NCBI GenBank assembly: GCA_023935145.1
Contig: CM043700.1
Location: 36,958,120 to 37,022,119 of the forward strand
DNA length: 64,000 bases
Source: Bretschneidera sinensis
Taxonomy: Eukaryota; Streptophyta; Magnoliopsida; Brassicales; Akaniaceae
Reading direction: 5' to 3'
Under the pieces are notes generated by a model. That model was not told the DNA's origin, searched no databases, and saw only the letters and a program-made list of their open reading frames with translations. Below, piece by piece: positions 23,025 through 32,704 of the stretch. Position numbers and translations under genes: made by a program. Within the stretch, counting starts at the first letter, position 1, and each line of letters opens with the position of its first letter.

Positions 23025-24157
23025 TGAGGTTTCAACCCAAGAGGGGGGATGAATTGGGTTTTTAAAACTTTAGCTAATTAATCGCAAGTTTATAAAAATA
23101 GATAAGACCACAAGCACATAAACAAGTAATATGTGCTATAAACAAAAGAGTTTAAGGAATAGAGGATGCAAACTCAGTTTATAGTGGTTCGTCGATATCA
23201 GATTCATTCCGACCCTATGTCCACTCTCTTCAAGGAACCTCCTTGAAGTAATCCACTAAGAAACCTTAGTCGTGCAACTTTACGGGTGTTACACAAACCT
23301 TACAATCAATTCCTTCCTCTTGGAAGCAAATCTCTTCCTCTCGGAAGCTAATATCTTCCTTTCGAAAGCTAATCCCTTTACAATAAATGCTGTAAAGTAA
23401 ATGATAAAGAGACAGCAATGAAAGCTAATACAACTGAATAATATCTCTCTTTCAACGTAAAGCTTGAAAAATGGCTCAAAAATAAATATTCCAAAGCTTT
23501 TGTGTATTAATGAGCAAAGACTTGATTGAATGTGTAATATCCTGTTTTGAAATGCTCAATAAAGTGCGTTTATATAGCCTTGATGTAATATAGCCATTTT
23601 GTTCTGATTTAGTACATTTTGTGCTGAAATCTCACGTCTCAACGGTCATAATTTTTGAATTACCAATCGATTGGATTTTAGTACCAGTCGACTGGGTTAG
23701 GTGAACAGTCTCACCTTTTAAGGCTATGACTGGTACCAGTCGACTGGGACCTTCTGTCCAAAGTACTAGTCGACTAGTATGAGGCACCCAGTCGACTGGG
23801 GACACACTGTCCCATATTCCAGTCTTCTGGTATAAGTACCAGTCGACTGGGTTGTCTCTCATTCTTTGAAATGTTTTTTACTTTAAAACATTTAAATGAA
23901 TTGTTTTGTTAAAAATGCTTATTTTTCAAAAAGAACCATTGGACAAGTTTATTACCTGAACCAGTGAGATTTACAACTTGATTTAATACCTTATATCTAT
24001 ACTAGATCTTCTGTCTTCACTTGGAGTTTGATTCAGGTTGAGTTCTTGCACCTTGATTTCTGGGTGTATGCTTTTATCGCTTAATACACTTAGATAGCAT
24101 TGTTAGTATAATAAGAGTTGTGTTTTGTCATCATTAAAATATAGGTGAGGGTCAACA
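23025..24157 (-). repeat. SIRE-like 5' LTR, unit A
   Basis: 1,133-bp LTR, partner of 15,053-16,231. The same palindrome cluster is at about 23,660-23,850 and the TATA box is near 23,569-23,576 on the minus strand. It drives the element from the right side. Confidence 0.9.
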
Positions 24158-26540
24158 ATATTAAATTAAAACGTTAGACTTTCAATTGCAAACACTAAGT
24201 TGAAGTTCAAACCAAAAATCTAAAATTAAAATATTTCCTAACTACAAGATTTTCATGTACTAGGCATGTGACATTTGCTTACCTCTCAAGGAACTGTTTC
24301 TTCCTGTTTTGGCAGCAGCAAGATTTTCATGTATGTGAGATTTGCTTACCTCTCAAGGAACTGTTTCTTCCAGTTTTGGAAGCACATACTGCTGCTAAAG
24401 CTGTTTTTTGGCAGCTGCTGCTATTTAGCTTTACCAATTACCATGCAAATTATGATGATAGTTTTAGATTTAGATATAGCTATCTCACATACTGCTGCTA
24501 TTTAGCTTTAGATTTTCATATATGATGATAGTTTGCAAATAATGTATGCAAATGTGGAACCAACAAAGTCCTAATGCCCCTAAGCTCATGAGCATCTCAA
24601 AGATTAATGATAAATCAAACAGAAACTGACCTGCTGATTACTACCATGTTGACAGCAAAGCTTTGTTAAACTTCCGATAAGGAATTTATATGCAATTTAG
24701 CTAGCAAGAATTACTAATATCATTTCCTGTTTTGTTTCTTGTTGTACTTCTATTCATATGAAATGATGTAATGTTTAAGTTGAAAGTCAAGATGGCAATT
24801 CATGCCATGTCTTCGTGCTGTGGATTGTCATAAGGAGTCTAAAGGACACCTTTAAGGTTGATCAGTATGCAACAGTCAAGTAATTCAAATTGATGCCAAA
24901 GACAAACTCAATCCAAGAAACATACACAACAAAAGGAGTCTAAAAGACAGTTTTAACTAAATTCATTCCCTCACTAACTATAACAAAACTAGAAAATATA
25001 TACCCGGTTACATTCATGATCAGTTTATGAAATTAAATTGTACCAAGCAACCTCAAGCATAACACCAGGACCTTCAATCCATTTGATTCAATTTCTGGAC
25101 CCATTTAGATGCTGCAGTTACTAACATATTGAATTAATTTTCCAGCTCTAAACTTCAATTATCGAGCTCTTAGCACAATCCATACTCAGTATTACTGACT
25201 TAAACATCCAACAGATTTAATCATGTTAAGAGGCAAATTTATCAAGAAACTCAGACAACATTTTCATATCAACACCCAAACACTTAACTCGAAAAATAAA
25301 GAAAAGTGTTACAAATACTTTTTAGCATATATCTTCGAGAGATATGCTAAATTATAGACTTTTACATAATTATCCTGGATTTCAAATCTCATTATCCAAA
25401 CCACATATTCTTTAACATTAAAGAATTTTCCACTGGAATTGGTGAATTGAAAAGTCATTACTGAGAGATTTTAGAAATTATACTTGTTAGAAGTGAAAAC
25501 TTAGTTTCTCGATCAAACCAGCAACAATGTCTTGAAGCACAGTGTTTTTCAAGATTTGAGAAACCAGTCCATGAATTCGGTGGAGATGCTAGATTTGCGA
25601 TTGCGTGGATCTAACGGAGACAATGGTGAGTTCGAAAGAGAGGAAACAGTGACTGTGAACTTAATTAAGTGGCCAAGAAATATAAAATGAAATCAAGAAG
25701 ACGAAAGATGAAGTTCTGGGAATTTATTAAAAAAAAAGAGCTGTTTGGAAGAAGGGAAAATTTTGTTTGGTTTCTTGGAAAATCTCAGAGAACTCGGAAG
25801 TTTTAGCTCACGCAACCATAGATTCTCTTATCAAATAAGAAACCTACTCTGATTTAGGTTTTTTCTGGGATTTGAACTGAGGTAAGGCTGAGTGACAATA
25901 TGTGTTTGGGAAGTAGGAAAATGAGAGAAAAATTTCTCTCCTCTCTTCTAGGTTTCTCGGAGCTCTCCGTCACTGTCGCAAGTTCTGTGGAGGAAGAAAG
26001 AGAGACCTGGTTCAGAGAAATAACAGACAAGAAAGTGAAAAGAAAGGAAATAGGGAGAGATAAGGATGAAGGAGTTGCAGAGAGAGGGAAGATAGAGAGG
26101 AACAGTTTTGGAGAAGGAGAAAGAGAAGTCGCGTGAGTGAGAGAAAAGCTCTGTGAGTGTTTTTGGGACAGCGATGGAGGAAGAGAATTGGGAAAGTGAA
26201 AACTGGACAGTGTTTTAAGACTGAAAACACCAATTGGGAGTTTTCAAATATCAGTTTTAGAAAACTGTGTTTAAAAATTGTTTTTCAACACTACTTACCA
26301 AACATATTACCCAGTGTTTGAAAAGTATTTTTAGAGTTTGAAAACCCTTTCCAAACAAGGCCTTTTATATTGGAAGTTACCAACTTACCACTACGGTAGT
26401 CTGTACATGAGACAGTAGCCGAGTAACTGACTAAGGTCATGTTTGGATTGTACTAAATTAAAACCAAACCTAAATACTTTCGAAAGTAAAATTGAGAAAG
26501 GACCAATCAGATGCTTCCATTTGGGGTACTCCAGAACTAT
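24158..26540. other. Non-coding interval between SIRE-like element and heat shock gene, unit A
   Basis: Shared with 60,030-62,437. It holds a local duplication: TTTGCTTACCTCTCAAGGAA near 24,275 and again near 24,342, with further repeated blocks to 24,530. From about 26,230 down to 25,870 the minus strand is CT-rich like a plant 5' leader, but no start codon leads into a recognisable protein. AAAACTG/CAAACAAGG-type sequence at 26,220-26,362 resembles a decayed MITE. No gene is supported. Confidence 0.5.
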
Positions 26541-27019
26541 AATTTTTAAATCTTGTAATAATTTTATCAAATTCACTTAGTAAATAGTTCATCAAGGGAA
26601 AACACTAGATAAAAAAAAATTATGATGTTTGGTGCTAAACCTAAGTTTTTATGATATGAAATAATTTTTAACTTCGGTTCCAAAAAAAAAAAGTTTGAGT
26701 TGAATCAATGAGAACTTCAGCGGTACTAAGAGTTCAATACCAACAGGAAGGAAAACAAGAGAAAAAGAGAGGAGCATCTGGGCTATGATGGGTTGAATAT
26801 CCTAGCATTAGTAGCAAAATGCCCATTATATATTGGATAAAAAATTGGGCCTTAAATTTCTAGGAGACTTCCAGCCTATCTTGACAGTAGAGTCATTTGC
26901 AGATCTACCATTCAGAAAGTGGTTTTATTGTGGCCTCTGGTTTCATCTCGGTGCATATAAATCAAAGGAAAAGAAAAACATCAAAGAACAGTCGCACTAA
27001 GGAAAATCAAAGTAGAATC

Positions 27020-27202
27020 ATGGTGGGGCAGTGGACGGTGACTAAACCAAGCCGGAGCGATGAGGTGTTGGATGTTGATCAATAACTCAAGATCGCCAAT
27101 CAGATCAGAGCTCAGTTTGACTCCTTGGCCCCTAAACGACCCACCAAGCCTAACAGAAGCGAACCGGACTCCAACACATCCTCCATTGTCTCCACTAGTT
27201 GA
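27020..27202 (+). pseudogene. Fragment of a short conserved plant protein with one nonsense codon
   Basis: The ATG at 27,020 opens MVGQWTVTKPSRSDEVLD, then TAA at 27,083-27,085. The same frame goes on as LKIANQIRAQFDSLAPKRP and TKPNRSEPDS to TGA at 27,200-27,202. Composition and continuity across the stop (CAA to TAA would explain it) indicate a once-coding stretch. It resembles the N-terminus of a small plant protein of unknown function; the name is not certain enough to give. The surrounding ORFs in other frames are shadows. It is absent from unit B. Confidence 0.55.
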
Positions 27203-27746
27203 TATTTACTTAATACTACCAATTAGTTACAGGGAGATGCATAATTGATTGTTAAAGCTAAAGGAACAGACATAAAACTCTAGAAAATGAAAGTTAACAC
27301 TGCATACCTTTTTGGCTTTCTCTAAACGATAGCCCTACAGCCTCCACAAAGAAACGAAGAAAGAGACAATGAGGAGACTGAAATGAGAGAGGTTAGGTTT
27401 AGTGAATTGTAACTTCTTTTTCCCAAAATACCCATCATTCTATTATCTAATTATAACAAGCTATGCCATGTTTGCTTGTTTGGATTTGGACTGTGCTACA
27501 CTGCTACGTATAATTTTACTCATTCATTATATTATAATTATCTAAACACAATTTTGTATTTAATAAATATAATATATATATATATATATGTGGATTAATC
27601 GACATATTAAAAAATTAATAATTATAATAAAAATATTAAAATTTTAACCTAACCAAACCAAAAACTTTGATTAGAACTATTCCATTCCATTTGAGGATAG
27701 TTTGAACTCATGACCCAACCCAATCCATCGGGTTTAATTTTTCTAT

Positions 27747-29078
27747 TTTTATTAAATTAATAATTTGGTTGTAAGGACTACATTAACACAAATCAATATT
27801 ATAGGGATTTGATTAATAAAATTCAAACGCTAGGGACTTAAGTGAAACTCAACCAAAGTTCAAAGAGATTCAATGCAATTAATATCCTTATGAATAATTT
27901 AACTTTATATGGGAAGAGGTCATTTTAGTCATAATAAATAGTGAAGTTTTATATGGTAAATAGTCTATTTAATAAGTTTAAGGGAGTAGTTAGGTGAGTA
28001 TTTAATACTAACAAAATTTTTTCCGGATTAAAGTGAGATTAATTGTATTCCATGCTTGGTTCATAGAAATATAGTGGGATAGGATTAAAGTAATATTAAA
28101 GTAAAAAAAAAATGAAATTATCTTTATACTATAAAATACACATAATATATAATAATAATAATTAAAAAAATATATCCTTAAAATTAAATTTTTGTATAGA
28201 AATCTTTAAAATTAACTTTAGTCATATATATTTTCTAATTTTTTGAATTCTAATGTTTAATTTTGAATTTTTTTTTGTAAATAATTTGAAATATATAAAA
28301 GTGTTAAAAACCTAACTTTAAGAAATAATTTTTAATTTGAAAAAATAGTTTTAAAGCAAATTTTAAAATTTTCAATTCCCTTTTATTTATTACCTTTCTT
28401 CTCTTTCTCTTTTTCATACCTCTTAAAAAGAGAAAGAGAAGAAAGGTAATAAATAAAAGGGAATTGAAATTTTTAAAATTTGCTTTAAAACTATTTTTTC
28501 AAATTAAAAATTATTTCTTAAAGTTAGGTTTTTAACACTTTTATATATTTCAAATTATTTACAAAAAAAAATTAAAAATTAGAAAATTAGAAAATATATG
28601 ACTAAAGTTAATTTTAAAGATTTCTATACAAAAATTTAATTTTAAGGATATATTTTTTTAATTATTATTATTATATATTATGTGTATTTTATAGTATAAA
28701 GATAATTTCGTTTTTTTTTACTTTAATATTACTTTAATCCTATCCCACTATATTTCTATGAACCAAGCATGGAATACAATTAATCTCACTTTAATTCGGA
28801 AAAAATTTTGTTAGTATTAAATACTCACCTAACTACTCCCTTAAACTTATTAAATAGACTATTTACCATATAAAACTTCACTATTTATTATGACTAAAAT
28901 GACCTCTTCCGATATAAAGTTAAATTATTCATAAGGATATTAATTGCATTGAATCTCTTTGAACTTTGGTTGAGTTTCACTTAAGTCCCTAGCGTTTGAA
29001 TTTTGTCAATCAAATCCCTATAATATTGATTTGTGTTAATGTAGTCCTTACAACCAAATTATTAATTTAATAAAAATA
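27747..29078. repeat. Large near-perfect foldback (inverted repeat, about 660-bp arms)
   Basis: The left arm (27,747-28,414) and right arm (28,425-29,078) are reverse complements with only scattered mismatches and a loop of about 10 nt (around TCATACCTCT). Example: CTTTCTTCTCTTTCTCTTTT on the left against AAAAGAGAAAGAGAAGAAAG on the right. A direct repeat flanks it: TTGAACTCATGACCCAACCC (27,702) and TTGAACCCATGACCCAATCC (29,128). Transcripts from either strand would fold into a long hairpin. No coding content. Confidence 0.92.
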
Positions 29079-29407
29079 AAAAAATATATATTTGATCGGA
29101 TTATCGGTTTGGGTCGGTTTGAAAATTTTGAACCCATGACCCAATCCAATCCATCGAGTTCAAAAAAATTTCAACCTAACCCAACTCAATTTTTAAAAAA
29201 ACCCAACCCAACTGATTGTATCGGTTTGAATCAGGTCTGCGAGTCGACCGATTCCATGCTCAACCCTACTCGAGAACTATAATTCTAGAAGAGAAAGTAC
29301 ATAAAAGAAAAAGGCAAAAAGAAAATCAAACAAGCAATTATTAGGTAAAGCAGTTAATACTATCGGCTAATAAATAATTCTAAATACCTTCCACAACATT
29401 CTCTAAG

Positions 29408-29486
29408 TTTTCCAGAAGTTCCTCACGCCGTCCATCTCTCTCCAGAAGCTTCCTTTTTCCCTCTTCCCCCGTCACCGCTATAAATA
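29408..29486 (+). promoter_or_regulatory. Heat shock promoter, unit A
   Basis: Heat-shock element half-sites TTTCCAGAAG (29,409-29,418) and a near-perfect three-block element CTCCAGAAGCTTCC (29,440-29,453), followed by TATAAATA at 29,479-29,486, about 120 bp before the start codon. The layout is that of a heat-induced plant small HSP promoter driven by HSF trimers. Confidence 0.88.
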
Positions 29487-29603
29487 CACGGGGGGCCCAT
29501 ATCTGTGCCCAGAGATAAAAAACCAAAAACAAAAGCAAAGCTCTCTCTTAATTAACATTCCTCATATCTCTGTTTATCAAAATTTCCTCAAGCAAAGAGA
29601 AAG

Positions 29604-30083
29604 ATGGATTTCAGGATGATGGGACTCGACTCACCACTCTTCTTGACTCTGCAAAACTTGGGGGAGCTAACAGATCATGAGACAGGAGACAAGCCCTCCT
29701 TCAACGCGCCAACAAGGACCTACGTGCGCGACGCCAAGGTCATGGCTGCAACCCCCGCAGATGTGAAGGAGTACCCAAACTCTTACGTGTTCGTCATCGA
29801 CATGCCCGGCTTGAAATCGTCGGATATCAAGGTGCAGGTGGAGGACGACAATGTGCTGTTGATCAACGGAGAGAGGAAGAGGGAAGAAGAGAAAGAAGGG
29901 GCTAAGTACGTGAGGATGGAGAGGAGGATCGGCAAGTTCATGAGAAAGTTCGCGCTGCCCGAGAATGCCAACACCGACGCGATATCGGCGGTTTGTCAGG
30001 ATGGGGTCTTGACTGTTAACGTGGAGAAGTTGCCGCCACCGGAGCCCAAGAAGCCTAAGACTATTGAGGTCAAGATTGCTTAA
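29604..30083 (+). CDS. Class II cytosolic small heat shock protein, unit A copy
   Basis: 159-residue intronless protein, the usual length for plant cytosolic class II small HSPs (17-18 kDa). The N-terminal arm is about 1-45 and the alpha-crystallin domain about 46-140, with [20 protein letters not shown], the [14 protein letters not shown] loop, [12 protein letters not shown] and the GVLTVNV strand. The C-terminal tail is [16 protein letters not shown], with the I-x-V anchoring motif and the class II Pro-rich ending. ATP-independent chaperone that forms oligomers and holds unfolding proteins during heat stress in the cytosol. The start fits the 5' leader and is conserved in unit B. It differs from the unit B protein at two residues (Val46/Ala, Asn88/Ser). 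Convergent with NSUN5. No lesion seen; expected to be functional. Confidence 0.97.
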   Translation: MDFRMMGLDSPLFLTLQNLGELTDHETGDKPSFNAPTRTYVRDAKVMAATPADVKEYPNSYVFVIDMPGLKSSDIKVQVEDDNVLLINGERKREEEKEGAKYVRMERRIGKFMRKFALPENANTDAISAVCQDGVLTVNVEKLPPPEPKKPKTIEVKIA

Positions 30084-30647
30084 TTAGGGGATTTGTGTTT
30101 ACTAGGTGAGGTTTGATGCGTTATCTGGGAATAATTTGGGTTTCATAAGTGTGAGTTGTGTTCTTGTTTGGCTGTCTTTTGGTGTTTTGAGTGTTGTTGT
30201 TTTAATGCGTTTTGGGTTCTGTTTAGCGAATTATAATGGGTTTGTTAGTAGGAGGGTGAATATATGTTATCGATGCAGATGATGCATCTCAAATTGTAAT
30301 GAATGTACCTCCTATTTTCTATCTTCTCGTTTGATGCATTTAATATTTCCTCCTCCTTTTTATTTTTTTATCTTCTCATATTCTAACAACGTGTTCTCAT
30401 ATTCTAACACTGTGTTTTCTATCTTCTCGTTTGATGCATCTCAAATTGTAATGAAGGTACCACATAGAGAAGGGCTTGAATTACAATGCCATTCTGAAGA
30501 AGAATGGCAACAAAAAGATGCTAAGGACCCAAAGGTCAATAAATAAATCCAGATGGATAGTTACCAAAGATCATCGTTTTTCATTATATGATCACGCAAT
30601 GAAATCTGAAATTGGTACATAAAAAGTTCAGCTGAATTTCATCAGAT
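30084..30647. other. 3' region between small HSP and convergent NSUN5, unit A
   Basis: 3' UTR and intergenic space. There is an internal repeat: TTCTATCTTCTCGTTTGATG at about 30,315 and again at about 30,417, and TTCTCATATTCTAACA twice at about 30,373-30,410. The 71-codon ORF at 30,331-30,546 is conserved in unit B but has no recognisable domain and is not called. Confidence 0.5.
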
Positions 30648-30922
30648 CTATTTTTTTGTTTTGAGAATCATCTTTCTCATCAGATTAGGTTGACAATGCA
30701 TCCATGTCTTGAACGTTTTAGTGCATAGGAACGTCATTAAAATTTTCTTCCTGTTCACTCGTCTTCTTTTACTACTACATTTCTCTGCTTTTAGAGCTTG
30801 TAAGGTGTTTCGGCTACTTTGAGTATGACTTTCTGAGTGACTGGCCATGCTTCTCTTGACAAATAGAGCAATGAAAAATCCTTCTTTGTCTTCAACTGGA
30901 TCAGTTCGGAGCAAATGTTCAA
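30648..30922 (-). pseudogene. NSUN5: NSUN5 last exon (f), downstream part after the hAT insertion
   Basis: Encodes the C-terminus characteristic of plant NSUN5: EHLLRTDPVEDKEGFFIALF, then a lysine/arginine-rich tail to the stop at 30,648. It includes the 8-bp target duplication at 30,915-30,922. The copy at 63,796-64,000 is intact as far as the window shows. Separated from the convergent small HSP by about 565 bp. Confidence 0.88.
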
Positions 30923-31047
30923 CAATGTTTTAAAAAACGTTCTCGGGGCACGTCCCGAGGCAAAATCGACAAAAAAAAAGACTAAGACGTGATTGTTGGG
31001 GCGAATTGACCCCTGGGCGTTCGCCTTTTGGTTCTTGGCGACCCGAG

Positions 31048-31090
31048 GCGTACGCCCCAGACGCCCCCCGGGCGTCTGGGCGTACGCCCA
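31048..31090. repeat. GC-rich subterminal palindrome of the hAT element
   Basis: GCGTACGCCCCAGACGCC is mirrored by GGCGTCTGGGCGTACGC around a short CCCCG centre. Repeated ACGCC(C/T) words continue here and at 35,915-36,000 (ACGCCCCAACG, ACGCCTCG). Subterminal repeats of this sort usually bind hAT transposase; that role is inferred. Confidence 0.75.
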
Positions 31091-32704
31091 GTAATATATT
31101 TTTTTTTTTGCCCTTTGCTCCTCAAAACGACGTCGTTTTGAGTTAAATGAAATCAATCCATTTAACCAAAATGACATAGTATTGGAAAGCCCCTTAACTT
31201 AAGTTTTACCTGAGGCCAAATCGCGTCCTCTGATTCCCAAATTCGTTCTTCTCCACTTCTCTGCGCTCTCTGCGTGAATCCACACGCAGCAAGCTCTCTT
31301 GGTCTCTCTCACACTTCGTCTCTCTCACACTTCGTCCTGGCTTGGCTGTAGTGGTAGAGATCTCATTCTTCCTAGGACTTCACTGTCTACTTGTTCAGGT
31401 GCTTTTTATTTTTTTGTTACATTTTCTTTACTTGCTGCTTTAATTCTTCTCCTGATACTTTCCGAGAAAATTTGATTTCTGCCAAGCTGTGTAATATCTC
31501 ATTTTTAACTTACCAAGTTTCCTCCTCTTTCCTTACTTTCAATTTCTCCAAGAATTTGTATTGTAAATGCGAAAATTATTTAGGTTTTCTGGTGGGTGAT
31601 TGAGTGTCCAATTTTTGTCTGAATATAGGATAGTGTTACCTCTTTATCTCATCTTGGCAGTTTTAATTTGGGTTTTAGTTTTTTCAAAATGAAATTGGGT
31701 TTTAGTTTTACCCATAATTGTCAATCGGTTTGGGACTGTCTTATGGAGATTTAATCACAACCAACGTAAAGCAGAATTGACTTGAAACCTAGTAATGCTC
31801 TAGTCCTTAGTATATGCTTGAACAAAAAGAAAAGATAGCTGGTTAATTTTAGACCATAGTCTATGAATTTCATCAGTGTATTTTATCTTTTTCACCATGG
31901 TTTGGTATAGATGAAGTAGGTGCTTTTCACTTTCTTTAACTTTAAAATACCATTTACTTTATTTGTTTGGAGGGCATAACACTGGGGTGTGGGAGTTTTT
32001 TCAGGTTCAATTTATCATTTATGGGATTTGGGTAGGATGAATGTGGTAACAACAATCTGTGATTCCTATCATAGGAGCATGCTTAATTGTCACTATATTT
32101 TATCAAGATCAAAACATAGCCACTATTGCCAGCTTGAAGAGAACGTATATAGGAGTAACTAATAAGAATGTATAAAAAAAAATCATGATTACATTAATGA
32201 ACATAAACCAAAATGATCACAAAACAATAAAACAATGAAAGATTGAAGCTGACATTGAGAAACTAGGTATTGAGATTATCTTAAGAGAATGAAACAACAA
32301 TTTTAGTGAACCATAGAGAAACAACAATAAAGCATACTCATATAAGAAAATTCAGCTGGTCATAATTACAACATAATTCAGTACCTGATCAAGTTGGTGA
32401 GAATTTGTCGAATCCTTAGTTTGCTGATTTTAGTTTCCAATGACCTGAATTAATGCAAAATGTTTAGAGGAGATAAATCTCAAGGATAAATGACACAACA
32501 GATGAAATATTTATGAAATTATGTAGTAAAGAATTCATACAGGGGCTGCTGCACACAGACAACACCTGCTCTGATTCTTCTGTTGATTTTAGTTTGCAAC
32601 TACTCTATTTTATTTGCATTAATGTTAATAGTTTTTTTGCTCTAGTTTTTAATTTATACTTGTTTTCTCTTCATCTTATTGGTGGTGTAAATATAATTGA
32701 ATTA
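31091..32704. other. hAT 5' region: leader-like exon and intron
   Basis: From 31,200 to 31,400 a pyrimidine-rich stretch with a short duplication (TCTCTCTCACACTTCGTC at about 31,304 and 31,319) looks like a transcription start and leader, with a possible donor at 31,399 (CAG|GTGC). The rest is AT-rich and intron-like. The minus-strand ORF at 30,791-31,177 is a shadow of the GC-rich terminus. Confidence 0.45.

Larger units (their letters stand above)
15053..24157 (-). mobile_element. SIRE/Maximus-like Ty1-copia element with extra ORF, unit A
   Basis: 9,105-bp element read on the minus strand. LTRs exceed 1.1 kb. The PBS complement CTGACTCTGATACCA is at 23,001-23,015 and a purine tract (minus AAAAAGGGAGAGATTG) abuts the left LTR at 16,232-16,247. 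Coding order is Gag, protease, integrase, RT, RNase H (22,962-18,833) and then an additional ORF (18,177-16,913) before the 3' LTR. Long LTRs plus an ORF after pol are typical of the SIRE/Maximus copia lineage. No matching 5-bp target duplication was seen (left flank TATAC, right flank ATATT). Present in both units, so older than the duplication. Confidence 0.9.
26541..29275. other. 2.74-kb segment present only in unit A
   Basis: In unit B the flanks join directly at about 62,438 (GAACTATAATTCTAGAAGAG). In unit A, AGAACTATAATT occurs at both ends (about 26,530 and 29,274). This is either an insertion with an 11-12 bp target duplication or a deletion in unit B through microhomology. No terminal inverted repeat is evident, which favours deletion in B. 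The segment contains a host-gene fragment (27,020-27,202) and a large foldback (27,747-29,078). Confidence 0.85.
1..30852. repeat. Unit A of a large tandem segmental duplication
   Basis: The whole interval re-aligns in the same order and orientation with 36,159-64,000 (position 1 matches 36,159 and 30,852 matches about 64,000). NSUN5 exons, copia-2, the Harbinger remnant, the SIRE-like element, the small heat shock gene and the last NSUN5 exon are all shared. Unit-A-only segments are copia-1 (689-6382) and about 26,541-29,275. Unit A lacks about 5.1 kb that is present at 41,115-46,255. The left edge lies outside the window, so the duplication may extend further. Seen directly by comparing sequence blocks; percent identity was not computed. 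Confidence 0.93.

Noticed and set aside
24268..24525. 85-codon plus-strand ORF, with a copy at 60,148-60,405
   Set aside because: It is created by the local tandem duplication. The repeated protein segment has no domain, and an overlapping frame is also open.
25900..26233. ORFs on both strands in the CT-rich stretch
   Set aside because: Low-complexity Glu/Arg/Lys on one strand and Leu/Ser/Phe on the other, as expected from purine/pyrimidine bias. At best an untranslated leader.
30331..30546. 71-codon plus-strand ORF conserved at 63,479-63,694
   Set aside because: Conservation is expected from the recent duplication. It starts in low-complexity Tyr/Phe codons, shows no known domain and overlaps 3' flanks.
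30791..31177. 128-codon minus-strand ORF across the hAT left end
   Set aside because: It crosses the transposon boundary and the GC-rich terminus, so it is a chance chimera of NSUN5 antisense frame and element end.
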